64,000 nt of DNA, from positions 124,001 to 188,000 of the forward strand of contig CALKHP010000050.1 in NCBI GenBank assembly GCA_937988775.1, written 5' to 3'. Below are positions 1-8,118 of this stretch, piece by piece; position 1 is the stretch's first letter, and the number at the start of each line of letters is the position of its first letter. Source of the stretch: an uncultured Alphaproteobacteria bacterium (lineage in GTDB: Bacteria; Pseudomonadota; Alphaproteobacteria; Rhizobiales; Beijerinckiaceae). A model generated the notes under the pieces. It did not search any database, was not told where the DNA came from, and saw only the letters and a list, made by a program, of their open reading frames with translations. A program made the position numbers and the translations under genes.

Positions 1-2
1 CA

Positions 3-93
3 AGTGTCATTCCCGACGCGCAGGAGCGCGATCGGGAATCCAGGGGCCGCTTATGCGACGCCTCTGGATTCCCGCCTGCGCGGGAATGACACT
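3..93. repeat. REP-like nested inverted repeat
   Basis: Outer arms AGTGTCATTCCCG (3-15) and CGGGAATGACACT (81-93) are perfect complements. Inner arms at 33-46 and 61-74 (CGGGAATCCAGGGG against CCTCTGGATTCCCG) pair with one mismatch. The whole unit can fold as a long branched hairpin or cruciform. Intergenic elements of this kind are widely dispersed in Hyphomicrobiales genomes. It lies just past the 3' end of the leftward tpiA gene, so it may also help end that transcript. There is no U-tract. Confidence 0.75.
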
Positions 94-126
94 GGGCGCC
101 GATCAGCGGGGCGCCACGGCGAGCGT

Positions 127-912
127 TCAGCGATACGCTGCCGCAATGCCGAGAAAATCGACCGCCTTGAGGCTGGCGCCGCCGACCAGCGCGCCGTTCA
201 CCTCCGGCAGCTTGAGGATTTCGTCGGCGTTGGACGGCTTGACCGAGCCGCCATACAGGATGCGCATGCCGCGCCCCTCGGCCTTGAAGCGCCGGGCGAG
301 CGCCTTGCGGATCGCACCATGCACCTCGACGATCTGCTCGTTGCTCGGCGTGCGCCCGGTGCCGATCGCCCAGACCGGCTCGTAGGCGATCACCGTATTG
401 GCCGCGCCGGCACCATCGGGAACCGAGCCGGAGAGCTGGCGGCCGATCACGCCGAGCGTCTTGCCGGCGTCGCGCTCGCGCTCCGTCTCGCCGATGCAGA
501 CCACCGCCATCAGGCCGGCCCGCCAGGCGGCCTCGCATTTCGCCCGCACCTGCGCATTGGTTTCGCGATGGCCGGCGCGGCGTTCCGAATGGCCGACGAT
601 CACGGCCGTCGCGCCGAGATCGGCCAGCATCGCCGCCGAAATATCACCGGTGAAGGCGCCTGCCTCCTCGGCGTGGCAATCCTGCGCGCCGACCGCGACG
701 CGCGAGCCGAGCGCGATCACGCTCGCCGCCTGCATCAGCGTCGCTGGCGGACAGACCAGCAGGTCGACCGCAGCGCGCAGCCCGGCATCGTAGCCCTCGC
801 TCATCATGCCGAGCTCGCGCAGCGCGCGCCTGCTGCCATTCATTTTCCAGTTGCCGGCAACCAGCGGCCGCAATCCGTTCGTGCGCAATCCGTTCGTGCT
901 TGTCGCGCTCAT
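127..912 (-). CDS. tpiA: Triosephosphate isomerase
   Basis: Cytoplasmic glycolytic and gluconeogenic enzyme that interconverts dihydroxyacetone phosphate and glyceraldehyde 3-phosphate. It is 261 aa, normal for the family. The catalytic set is visible: the Asn-Lys pair in GNWKMNG near residue 20, the electrophilic His in IVGHSERR, and the base Glu in AYEPVWAIGTG. The phosphate-binding YGGSVKP loop is present near the C-terminus. The N-terminus carries a duplicated N-G-L-R segment created by a 15-bp tandem duplication, so the first dozen residues before the TIM barrel are unusual. It is transcribed away from the ppiD-trpE pair. Confidence 0.97.
   Translation of the reverse strand: MSATSTNGLRTNGLRPLVAGNWKMNGSRRALRELGMMSEGYDAGLRAAVDLLVCPPATLMQAASVIALGSRVAVGAQDCHAEEAGAFTGDISAAMLADLGATAVIVGHSERRAGHRETNAQVRAKCEAAWRAGLMAVVCIGETERERDAGKTLGVIGRQLSGSVPDGAGAANTVIAYEPVWAIGTGRTPSNEQIVEVHGAIRKALARRFKAEGRGMRILYGGSVKPSNADEILKLPEVNGALVGGASLKAVDFLGIAAAYR
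869..898. repeat. 15-bp exact tandem duplication inside tpiA 5' end
   Basis: CGCAATCCGTTCGTG occurs at 869-883 and again, without a gap, at 884-898. Because the unit is a multiple of three it keeps the tpiA frame and adds five residues (an N-G-L-R repeat) before the conserved start of the barrel. It looks like a replication-slippage event. Confidence 0.9.
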
Positions 913-1083
913 GCTGTTGGTGTGCCCCAGAATGCGTTTTCGTGCCGCAACCGGTTAACATGGCGGCCGGCGGCCGGCAACGCGCGCCGCGCCTGTTGCT
1001 CGCGGCGAATGTCGTCCCTATAAGTCGCCTCCATCCTTCGCGGGCGTTCGCCGCCCGCCCCACGAGAAAGAAATCGAGCCGCC

Positions 1084-3012
1084 ATGCTTACGGGAATGCG
1101 TACCGCCACCAAGAACTGGCTCGGCCGCACCGTCATGGCGGTGCTGTTCGGCCTGCTGAGCATTTCCTTCGCCATCTGGGGTATCGGCGATATCTTCCGT
1201 GGTTATGGCGCGAGCACCGTGGCGGTGGTCGGCCCGACCGAGATCGGCGTCGAGACGTTGCGCCGCGCCTATGTCGACGAGATCCAGCGCCTGTCGCAGC
1301 AGGCCCGGCGCGGCATCACCAACGAGCAGGCGCGCGCGCTCGGCATCGACAGGCAGGTGTTGCAACGCCTCGTCAGCGACGCCGTGCTCGACGAAAGCGC
1401 CCGCAATCTCGGCCTGCGCGTGTCCGACAAGACGGTGGCCAGGTCGCTGATCAACGAGCCGGCCTTCAAGGGTCCGGACGGCCAGTTCAACCGCGACACC
1501 TTCAACCAGTATCTGCGCCAGAGCGGCTATAATGAGGCCGGTTTCCTGCAACAGCAGGCGCTGGTGATGGCGCGCCAGGAGCTTTACGCAGGGCTCGGCG
1601 TCGAGCCGTATGTGCCTGAAATCTGGTTCGACGTTATCGAACGCTACCGCAGCGAGCAGCGCAGCGTCGCGTTTTTCCTGCTGCCTGCTTCCAGCGTCGG
1701 CGAGATCGCCGCGCCGGACGACGCCACCCTCAAGGCATTCTTCGAGAGCAACAAGGCGCAGTATCGCGCCCCCGAATTCCGCCAGGTCACGCTGCTCAGC
1801 GTGTTGCCGCGCGATTTCCAGGGCGAGGTCACGGTGACGGACGACGAACTGCACAAGGCCTATGACGAGGCCGCCAAGGCCGGGCGCTTCGGCGCGCCGG
1901 AAAAGCGCACCATCCAGCAGATCGTGTTCCCGAACGAGGCCGATGCCGCCACCGCCGCGGTCAAGCTTGCATCCGGCACGCCGTTCGAGACGCTGGTCGC
2001 GGAACGCAAGCTCAGCGACGCCGACATCACGCTCGGCACCAAGACCAAGGCCGACATCTTTGATCCGGCGATCGCCGAGGCTGCTTTCGCATTGCCCGAG
2101 GGCGGCTCGAGCGCGCCGGTCAAGGGCCAGTTCGGCGTGGTGATCGTGCATGTCAGCAAGATCGAGCCGGCGCAGGTCAAGCCCTTCGACGCGGTCAAGG
2201 ATTCGCTGCGCACCGAAGTCGCCCAGCGCAAGCTCTCCGGCGACCAGAAGGTGCGCGACCAGATCAACACGCTGCGCGACAAGATCGAGGACCAGCGCGC
2301 CAGCGGCAAGGCGCTGGCCGAGATCGCCAAGGACCTCAAGCTCAGCGTTCGCGCCATCCCGGGCATCGATGCGCAGGGCAACGGCAAGGACGGCGCCAAG
2401 ATCGCCAACATACCGGATGAGGCCGAGGTGCTGAAGGCGGTGTTCGCCTCCGATGTCGGCCTCGACAACGAAGCCGTGCGCACGCGCGACAACGGCTATG
2501 TCTGGTTCGAGGTCAACGCCGTCGAAGGCAGCCACGACCGCAGTTTCGACGAGGTCAAGGCCAAGGTCGCCACCGCCTGGACCGCCGAGGAATCCGCCAA
2601 GCGCCTGAGCGCCAAGGCTGACGAGGTGCTCAAGGCGCTGCGCGGCGGCGCCAAGCTCGAGGATCAGGCGGCATGGCTGCATGCCGCCGTCGAGAAGGCC
2701 GACGCGCTGACCCGCGCCAAGCCCGGCCCGCTCGGCCCGGCGGTGCTGAGCGCCGTATTCGCCGGCCGGCTCGATGGCTTCGGCGACGCGCTCGCCCCCA
2801 ACGGCCATGACCGCATCGTCTTCCAGGTCACCGCCATCAAGGTGCCGCCGCGCGTGCCCGACACCAAGGCCGAGGAGCAGCTGCGCAAGCAGCTTGCCGA
2901 TGCCGGCGCCGAAGATGTCATGACGCAATATGTCGTCAGCCAGCAGAAGGAGATGGGCCTGACCGTCAACGAGCAAGCCTTCCGCCAGGCCACCGGCGGC
3001 GGGGAGAATTGA
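1084..3012 (+). CDS. ppiD: SurA_N/PpiD-type peptidyl-prolyl isomerase, membrane anchored
   Basis: Predicted periplasmic folding factor, 642 aa, tethered by one N-terminal transmembrane helix (about residues 15-34, VMAVLFGLLSISFAIWGIG). A SurA_N-like chaperone segment follows (about 40-210). The parvulin-type rotamase region is centred on about 265-365 and ends in the FGVVIVHVSKIEPAQ strand typical of parvulins. A second, degenerate C-terminal lobe follows, as in PpiD. The start is the first ATG after a purine-rich stretch (GAGAAAGAAATCGAG). Only 25 nt separate its stop from trpE, a pairing common in Hyphomicrobiales, so the two are probably co-transcribed. Confidence 0.9.
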   Translation: MLTGMRTATKNWLGRTVMAVLFGLLSISFAIWGIGDIFRGYGASTVAVVGPTEIGVETLRRAYVDEIQRLSQQARRGITNEQARALGIDRQVLQRLVSDAVLDESARNLGLRVSDKTVARSLINEPAFKGPDGQFNRDTFNQYLRQSGYNEAGFLQQQALVMARQELYAGLGVEPYVPEIWFDVIERYRSEQRSVAFFLLPASSVGEIAAPDDATLKAFFESNKAQYRAPEFRQVTLLSVLPRDFQGEVTVTDDELHKAYDEAAKAGRFGAPEKRTIQQIVFPNEADAATAAVKLASGTPFETLVAERKLSDADITLGTKTKADIFDPAIAEAAFALPEGGSSAPVKGQFGVVIVHVSKIEPAQVKPFDAVKDSLRTEVAQRKLSGDQKVRDQINTLRDKIEDQRASGKALAEIAKDLKLSVRAIPGIDAQGNGKDGAKIANIPDEAEVLKAVFASDVGLDNEAVRTRDNGYVWFEVNAVEGSHDRSFDEVKAKVATAWTAEESAKRLSAKADEVLKALRGGAKLEDQAAWLHAAVEKADALTRAKPGPLGPAVLSAVFAGRLDGFGDALAPNGHDRIVFQVTAIKVPPRVPDTKAEEQLRKQLADAGAEDVMTQYVVSQQKEMGLTVNEQAFRQATGGGEN

Positions 3013-3037
3013 CGCTGCCCGATCGGATGAGCAAACC

Positions 3038-4561
3038 GTGACCATCTCGCCAAACTTCGAACAGGTTTCCGCCCGCCAGGCGAAAGACCGGCCCTATCTG
3101 CTCTCGAGCCGGCTCGTGTCCGACCTGGAGACGCCGGTCTCGGCCTATCTCAAGCTGATCGCGGCATTTGCCGGCCCCTCCTTCCTGCTGGAATCGGTCG
3201 AGGGCGGCGCGGTGCGCGGGCGCTATTCGATGATCGGCCTCGCGCCCGACCTGATCTGGCGCTGCCAGGACGGCAAGGCGGCGCTCAACCGGCAGCCGGA
3301 GAACGCGCCCGCCGCTTTCGCGCCCTGCCTTGAGCCGCCGCTCGAGGCGCTGCGCGCGCTGATCGCCGAATCGGCGATCCCCGATTTCGCCGGCCTGCCG
3401 CCGATGTCGGCCGGCGTATTCGGCTATCTCGGCTACGACATGGTGCGCGAGATGGAGCACCTGCCCTCCGACAAGCCGGACCCGATCGGCGTGCCGGATG
3501 CGCTGATGATCCGGCCGACGGTGATCGCGGTATTCGATGCCGTGAAGGACGAGATCGTCATCGTCACGCCGGTGCGCCCGGCCAGCGCCGGCCAGGAGCG
3601 CACGGCCTATGAAAGCGGCGTCGAGCGGCTCGAGGCCGCCATCGCCGCCATCGACGCCCCTCTGCCGCACGATGCCAACGCGCGTGCCCCCGACGCCGGC
3701 ACGATCGCGCCGTCGCGCTCCAACACCACCGAGGCGGAATTCCGCCACATGGTGGCGCGCGCCAAGGAATACATCCTTGCCGGCGACATCTTCCAGGTCG
3801 TGCTGTCGCAGCGTTTCGAGACGCCGTTCGCGCTGCCGCCCTTCGCGCTCTATCGCGCGCTCCGGCGCGTCAACCCGTCGCCGTTCCTGTCATTCCTGAA
3901 TTTCGGCGATTTCCAGTTCGTGTGCTCGAGCCCGGAAATCCTCGTCAGGGTGCGCGACGGCAAGGTGACCATCCGCCCGATCGCCGGCACGCGGCCGCGC
4001 GGCGCCACCTCGCACGAGGACCAGGCCAACGCCGATTCGCTGCTCGCCGACCCGAAGGAGCGCGCCGAGCACCTGATGCTGCTCGATCTCGGCCGCAACG
4101 ATGCCGGCCGCGTCAGCGAGATCGGCAGCGTCACGGTCACCGAGAGCTTCGGCCTCGAATATTACAGCCAGGTCATGCACATCGTCTCGAACGTCGAGGG
4201 CAAGCTCGACCCGGCCCATGACACCATCGATGCGCTGGTCGCGGGCTTCCCGGCCGGCACCGTCTCGGGTGCGCCCAAGGTGCGCGCCATGCAGATCATC
4301 GACGAGTTCGAGAAGCACAAGCGCGGCCCCTATGCCGGCTGCATCGGCTATTTCGGCGCCGATGGCGCGCTCGACACCTGCATCGTGCTGCGCACGGCAA
4401 TCGTCAAGGACGGCGTCATGCATGTCCAGGCCGGCGCCGGCATCGTGCATGACAGCGACCCGGCTTCCGAGCAGCAGGAATGCATCAACAAGGCCAAGGC
4501 CCTGTTCCGCGCCGCCGAAGAAGCCGTGCGCTTCGCCAGCCGCGGCGGCAAGGGCCAGTAA
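3038..4561 (+). CDS. trpE: Anthranilate synthase component I
   Basis: Converts chorismate plus ammonia (from TrpG) to anthranilate, the first step of tryptophan synthesis. At 507 aa it is full length for a stand-alone TrpE. The N-terminal feedback region has the SSRLVSDLETPVSAYLKL segment matching the Trp-binding site. The chorismate-binding domain shows PIAGTRPRG, LLDLGRNDAGR and FPAGTVSGAPKVRAM, and ends in GAGIVHDSDPASE. It begins with GTG. No trpG, trpD or trpC follows: the gene is succeeded by an IS3 fragment, so the usual trpEGDC order is broken here. The glutamine amidotransferase partner must be encoded elsewhere. Confidence 0.96.
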   Translation: MTISPNFEQVSARQAKDRPYLLSSRLVSDLETPVSAYLKLIAAFAGPSFLLESVEGGAVRGRYSMIGLAPDLIWRCQDGKAALNRQPENAPAAFAPCLEPPLEALRALIAESAIPDFAGLPPMSAGVFGYLGYDMVREMEHLPSDKPDPIGVPDALMIRPTVIAVFDAVKDEIVIVTPVRPASAGQERTAYESGVERLEAAIAAIDAPLPHDANARAPDAGTIAPSRSNTTEAEFRHMVARAKEYILAGDIFQVVLSQRFETPFALPPFALYRALRRVNPSPFLSFLNFGDFQFVCSSPEILVRVRDGKVTIRPIAGTRPRGATSHEDQANADSLLADPKERAEHLMLLDLGRNDAGRVSEIGSVTVTESFGLEYYSQVMHIVSNVEGKLDPAHDTIDALVAGFPAGTVSGAPKVRAMQIIDEFEKHKRGPYAGCIGYFGADGALDTCIVLRTAIVKDGVMHVQAGAGIVHDSDPASEQQECINKAKALFRAAEEAVRFASRGGKGQ

Positions 4562-4617
4562 GAGCCCTCGACCTCCACCCGGAAAGCCGGGGCCACCAAG
4601 CGCCTTTCGCATCGCGG

Positions 4618-4986
4618 CGGCCTGGTGCACCATAGGATTGAGGCAACCAATATGTCTCGATCAAGCGTACCGAGTGCTGGACTGAAGCCGGTGTCGAGCC
4701 GTCGGTCGGGGGCGTGGGCGATAGCTACGACAACGCTCTCGCAGAAGCGATCAACGGGCTCTACAAGGCCGAGGCCATTCATCGGCGCGGACGATGGCGC
4801 TCGCTCGAGGCGGGCGAATTCGCGACGTTGGAATGGGTAGACTGGTTCAACAATCGCCGGCTGCTGGAGCCAATCGGCAACATCCCGCCAGCCGAATCCG
4901 ACACGTGCTACTACGCCATGCCCAATGAGCCAGCCATGGCGGCGTGACTCAACCCAAACGGCCTCCGGCAAACCCGGCGCGGTGCA
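4618..4986 (+). pseudogene. IS3-family transposase (OrfB) 3' fragment with right end
   Basis: The frame 4640-4947 encodes the C-terminal part of an IS3-type DDE transposase: VGDSYDNALAEAINGLYKAE with the final catalytic Glu, then WVDWFNNRRLLEPIGNIPPAE. The preceding GLVHH (from 4618) is in a different frame, so the lost SDRG segment marks an approximately 1-nt deletion near 4635. The upstream catalytic Asp residues and OrfA are gone. The sequence after the stop (CCTCCGGCAAACCCGGCGCGGTGCA, in two blocks ending near 4986) resembles the right inverted repeat of such elements. It is a non-functional relic sitting where trpG would be expected. Confidence 0.85.
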
Positions 4987-5013
4987 CTTCAGATCGCGAC
5001 CTGCCGTGCCGCC

Positions 5014-5223
5014 TCATGTTCTCCCGCCAGGTTCAAACTCAAGGGCATCGGCTTTGGCAACCAGATCGGCCCAATGCGAGAGGCCAATGGTGTCAAGGAC
5101 GGCGACTGGCGTGACGGCTTGATCTCTCATCGAGACATTGTAGCCTTGTTCTGAAAGGGCCAAGGGCATCATGGCGCCAACGCGGCCCGAGCCGGGACCC
5201 TGAGTCGAATATGGCTGCACCAT
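5014..5223 (-). pseudogene. Truncated N-terminal remnant of a saccharopine-dehydrogenase-like gene
   Basis: This short 69-codon frame starts QPYS, then GSGRVGAMMPLALSEQGYNV. It parallels the N-terminus of the intact enzyme at 5975 (QPYS, then GAGQIGTIIATMLAEQGHAV), including the Rossmann G-x-G-x-x-G spacing and the E-Q-G-x-x-V turn. The segment before the glycine loop has lost four residues and the frame ends after the first βαβ unit, so it cannot be functional. It is inverted relative to the intact copy and divergent from the Lrp gene. That suggests an older Lrp/dehydrogenase divergent pair, or an inverted duplication, eroded next to the IS fragment. Confidence 0.55.
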
Positions 5224-5306
5224 GATCGCATACGGACATGATCACCCCGTCCTCCAGCACGGACCGGCGCGCGGCCTGTCCATGCTCAAGGTGCTGTGAC
5301 GGCGCC

Positions 5307-5747
5307 ATGGCACGCTCGGCCGATGCCTCGAAAGACCAGCAGCTGTTGAATATCCTGCGGCTGAATGCGCGCACGCCCCTATCCGACATCGCCAAGCAAC
5401 TCGGCGTCACGCGCGCGACCGCGCAAGCCCGGCTGAACCGGCTTGAGCGGGACGGTTTGATTGGCGGCTACACCATCGTATCGGGGCTGAACGCTCAAAC
5501 ACAGGCCTTGTTCGCCGTCATATTGGTCGAGTTGGAGGTGCGCAGCCAGGCGAGCGTCATCGCCGAACTCAAGAAAATCCCCGAGGTCGTCTCGTGCTAC
5601 ACATTGAGCGGCCAGTTCGACCTGATGGTCCGCATCCGCTGCCGCCTGTCGTCCGAACTCGACGACCTGATCGACAAGGTCGCGCAAATCGAGGGCGTCC
5701 AGCGGACGACATCATCGATCATGCTCTCGCGGAAATTCAAGAGATGA
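5307..5747 (+). CDS. Lrp/AsnC-family transcriptional regulator
   Basis: 146-aa feast/famine regulator. The N-terminal winged helix-turn-helix reads DQQLLNILRLNARTPLSDIA then GVTRATAQARLNRLERDG. The C-terminal RAM (αβ) domain contains SCYTLSGQFDLMVRIRC and is expected to bind an amino-acid effector and oligomerise. I chose the ATG at 5307, because an upstream in-frame ATG at 5238 would add a Cys-rich tail unlike the family. It precedes a saccharopine-dehydrogenase-like enzyme and a polar-amino-acid importer, so it probably senses their substrate or product. Confidence 0.9.
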   Translation: MARSADASKDQQLLNILRLNARTPLSDIAKQLGVTRATAQARLNRLERDGLIGGYTIVSGLNAQTQALFAVILVELEVRSQASVIAELKKIPEVVSCYTLSGQFDLMVRIRCRLSSELDDLIDKVAQIEGVQRTTSSIMLSRKFKR

Positions 5748-5812
5748 TGCGCTTTTGGATGAATTGCATGGGAAGCGGGCGGATGCCCCACCATGATGAG
5801 CAGTTATGCCCC

Positions 5813-5840
5813 TATAATTGATCTTATTTTATAATTAATC
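5813..5840. promoter_or_regulatory. AT-rich direct repeats, candidate Lrp-type operator
   Basis: TATAATTGATC (5813-5823) and TATAATTAATC (5830-5840) repeat with a 17-bp period. They lie in the only strongly AT-rich stretch of this neighbourhood (about 5810-5875), between the Lrp gene and the dehydrogenase it probably controls. Lrp-family proteins bind AT-rich, phased sites. The assignment is inference. Confidence 0.4.
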
Positions 5841-5974
5841 ATCGATCTGAGTAGATATTATTGAATATATTGACGTTTCGCTGATTTGCATTTCCGCACC
5901 TGCGGGGCAAGCTCTTGGCAAAGGGGAATGAACGGCGCCGGCACTCTCCTGAACATTATCCAAGGAGATCAACC

Positions 5975-7105
5975 ATGCAGCCCTATTCCAAACGGATCGC
6001 GGTTCTCGGCGCCGGCCAGATCGGCACGATCATCGCAACGATGCTCGCCGAGCAAGGCCACGCCGTCACGCTCGCGGATGGCTCGGCCGGGCAGATCGCG
6101 CTGGCGCAGAACGATGCCTTCGCCACCAGCGTCGTCGATGCGTCCGACCTCGATGCGCTACGCGCCTTCCTTGGCGATCGCGACATCGTCGTCAGCGCCT
6201 GCCCCTACTTCCTGAACAAAGGCATCGCCAGGATCGCGGCGGAAACGGCGACGCATTATTTCGACCTGACCGAGGACGTGGCGACGACGGCCTACATCAA
6301 GGAACTCGGCGCCACGGCGGATGTCGCCCTCGTGCCGCAATGCGGTTTGGCGCCCGGCTTCATCTGCGTGCTCGGCGCCGACATGGCACGGCGCTTCGAC
6401 ACCGTGCGCACGGTCAAGATGCGCGTCGGCGCCCTGCCGCTTTATCCGACCAACGCGCTGCGCTACAATGTCACCTGGTCGGTGGACGGACTCATCAATG
6501 AATACTGCAACCCCTGCGAGATTGTGCTGGACGGCCAGCCGACGCTGGTACCAGCGCTCGAAGGGGTCGAAAGCGTCATGATCGATGGCGTCGCGTACGA
6601 GGCCTTCAATACCTCGGGCGGGCTCGGCACGCTGACCGAGACGCTGGCCGGCAAGGTCCGCGACATGAGCTACAAGACGTTGCGGTATCCCGGCCATGCC
6701 GAGATCATGAAGCTTCTGCTGCAGGGGCTCGGCCTGGCCCATGACAAGGAGACCATGCGTCGCATCCTGAGCAACGCCGCGCCCTTCACCCGGAAGGATG
6801 TCGTGGTGATTTTCGTCACCGGCGTCGGCGAGAAGAACGGGCGCCTGGAGGAGGACAGTATCGTCCTGCGCTATGACGGCGCGCCGGAGCTTGGCGCGAT
6901 CCAACTCACCACCGCCGCGGGCTGCGTCGCCATGGTGGAGCTGTTCCTTGCCGGCAAGCTGCCTCAGAAAGGTTTCGTGCGCCAGGAGGACGCCACGCTC
7001 GCCGATTTCCTGGCGACGAAGGCCGGTTCACGCTTGAAGAACGAAGCCCGCGGGTCACAATCCGATGCCGCCATCGGCATGGAGAAAGGGCGTCGCGCCG
7101 CATAA
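5975..7105 (+). CDS. Saccharopine dehydrogenase-family NAD(P) oxidoreductase
   Basis: 376 aa. The N-terminal Rossmann fold starts RIAVLGAGQIGTIIATMLAE, and the central part (SACPYFLNKGIARIAAET, THYFDLTED) matches saccharopine dehydrogenase/reductase-like proteins. Those act on the C-N bond of N-(carboxyalkyl)amino acids such as saccharopine, or on related imines. The ATG at 5975 has a good ribosome site (AAGGAGATC, 5962-5970). It is the first gene of a rightward operon with a polar-amino-acid importer. No LYS1/LYS9 fusion partner is nearby, so a catabolic role on an imported opine-like or amino-acid-derived compound is more likely than lysine breakdown proper, but the substrate is not readable. 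Confidence 0.85.
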   Translation: MQPYSKRIAVLGAGQIGTIIATMLAEQGHAVTLADGSAGQIALAQNDAFATSVVDASDLDALRAFLGDRDIVVSACPYFLNKGIARIAAETATHYFDLTEDVATTAYIKELGATADVALVPQCGLAPGFICVLGADMARRFDTVRTVKMRVGALPLYPTNALRYNVTWSVDGLINEYCNPCEIVLDGQPTLVPALEGVESVMIDGVAYEAFNTSGGLGTLTETLAGKVRDMSYKTLRYPGHAEIMKLLLQGLGLAHDKETMRRILSNAAPFTRKDVVVIFVTGVGEKNGRLEEDSIVLRYDGAPELGAIQLTTAAGCVAMVELFLAGKLPQKGFVRQEDATLADFLATKAGSRLKNEARGSQSDAAIGMEKGRRAA

Positions 7106-7155
7106 GCAGCCATGCGATGATCAAGTTCACCAAAGACAAAAGAGGGGAAACGAAA

Positions 7156-8004
7156 ATGGTATCAAGACGTGATTTCGCGACCGTGCTCGGCGCCGGCTCG
7201 CTCGTGGCCGCGGGCCTTTCGGCGATCGGCACGGCCCAGGCGCAGACGCCGGAGACCGAAACCACCTTCGAGCGTATTCGCCGCACCAAGAAGCTGCGTA
7301 TCGGCGCGGTGGCCGGTGCCGCCCCGTATTACATGAAGGATATCTCCACCGGGAAGTGGGGTGGCTTCTATATTGATCTGTCGCGCGCGCTCGCCGAGGA
7401 ACTCGAGGCCGAACTCGAGATCACCGAAACCACCTGGGGCAACTCGGTACTCGATCTCCAGTCGAACAAGACCGACATCTTCTTCGGCCTCAACCCCACG
7501 CCGAAGCGCGCGCTCGTCATCGACTTCTCCGTGCCGGTGTTCAACAACGCCTTCACCATGATCACCAAGAAAGGGCTCGGCAAGAAGACCTGGAATGACT
7601 TCAACAACAGCGACATACGCATCTCGGTCGATAGCGGTTCCTCGCAGGATCAGGTCGCGACACGGCTTTGCCCCAAGGCGAAGATCCTGCGCTTCAACGC
7701 CGTCGACGACGCCGCTGCCGCCGTGATGACGGGTCGTGCCGAAGCGCAATGCATCGTCATGATGCTCTCCCTCACGATGCTCAAGAAAAATCCGGGCATC
7801 GGCGAACTCGTCGTGCCGACGCCCACGTTCTCGACGACTTCGAATGCCGGCTTCCGGCGCGAGACCGACAAGACCTGGCGCGACTACGTCAACACCTGGC
7901 TCGAGTTCAACCGCGGCCTTGGCCTGATCCGCAGCGTCATCATCAAGAACATGGAGAGCGTCGGCATCACCGAAGCCGACATGCCAGCGGGCATCACGCT
8001 CTAA
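7156..8004 (+). CDS. Amino-acid ABC transporter, periplasmic substrate-binding protein
   Basis: 282-aa family-3 solute-binding protein. The N-terminus has a Tat-like signal (SRRDFATVLGAGSLVAAG, cleavage near AQAQ). The two lobes contain the usual VLDLQSNKTDIFFGLNPTPKRA and DFSVPVFNNAFTM blocks. The ATG at 7156 follows AGAGGGGAAA. It supplies the permease at 8119 and ATPase at 8791. A 12-bp stem-loop (8028-8057) lies between it and the permease gene. The ligand is probably an amino acid or derivative; the family alone does not say which. Confidence 0.92.
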   Translation: MVSRRDFATVLGAGSLVAAGLSAIGTAQAQTPETETTFERIRRTKKLRIGAVAGAAPYYMKDISTGKWGGFYIDLSRALAEELEAELEITETTWGNSVLDLQSNKTDIFFGLNPTPKRALVIDFSVPVFNNAFTMITKKGLGKKTWNDFNNSDIRISVDSGSSQDQVATRLCPKAKILRFNAVDDAAAAVMTGRAEAQCIVMMLSLTMLKKNPGIGELVVPTPTFSTTSNAGFRRETDKTWRDYVNTWLEFNRGLGLIRSVIIKNMESVGITEADMPAGITL

Positions 8005-8027
8005 GGTCCGGATTTCCGCGCCCTCGC

Positions 8028-8057
8028 CCCGCTGCATCCGTTCTCGGGTGCGGCGGG
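8028..8057 (+). terminator. Intercistronic stem-loop after binding-protein gene
   Basis: CCCGCTGCATCC (8028-8039) pairs with GGGTGCGGCGGG (8046-8057), a 12-bp stem with two G-U pairs and a 6-nt loop. No U-run follows, so it is more likely an mRNA stabiliser or partial attenuator that keeps binding-protein mRNA above permease mRNA than a full terminator. Confidence 0.5.
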
Positions 8058-8118
8058 TTCCTGACCGGTCGGCGATCCGCATCGCGGGTCGCATGACGAT
8101 GCGTACGGATATCTTGCC

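Noticed and set aside
1018..3045. Long open frame antisense to the PpiD-type gene
   Set aside because: It is a GC-rich codon shadow: composition is Arg/Leu/Ala-skewed, there are no family motifs, and it covers a clearly real gene.
4714..4947. A functional small transposase gene
   Set aside because: Only the last about 100 residues of an IS3 OrfB remain, with a frameshift ahead and no left end, so it is a relic.
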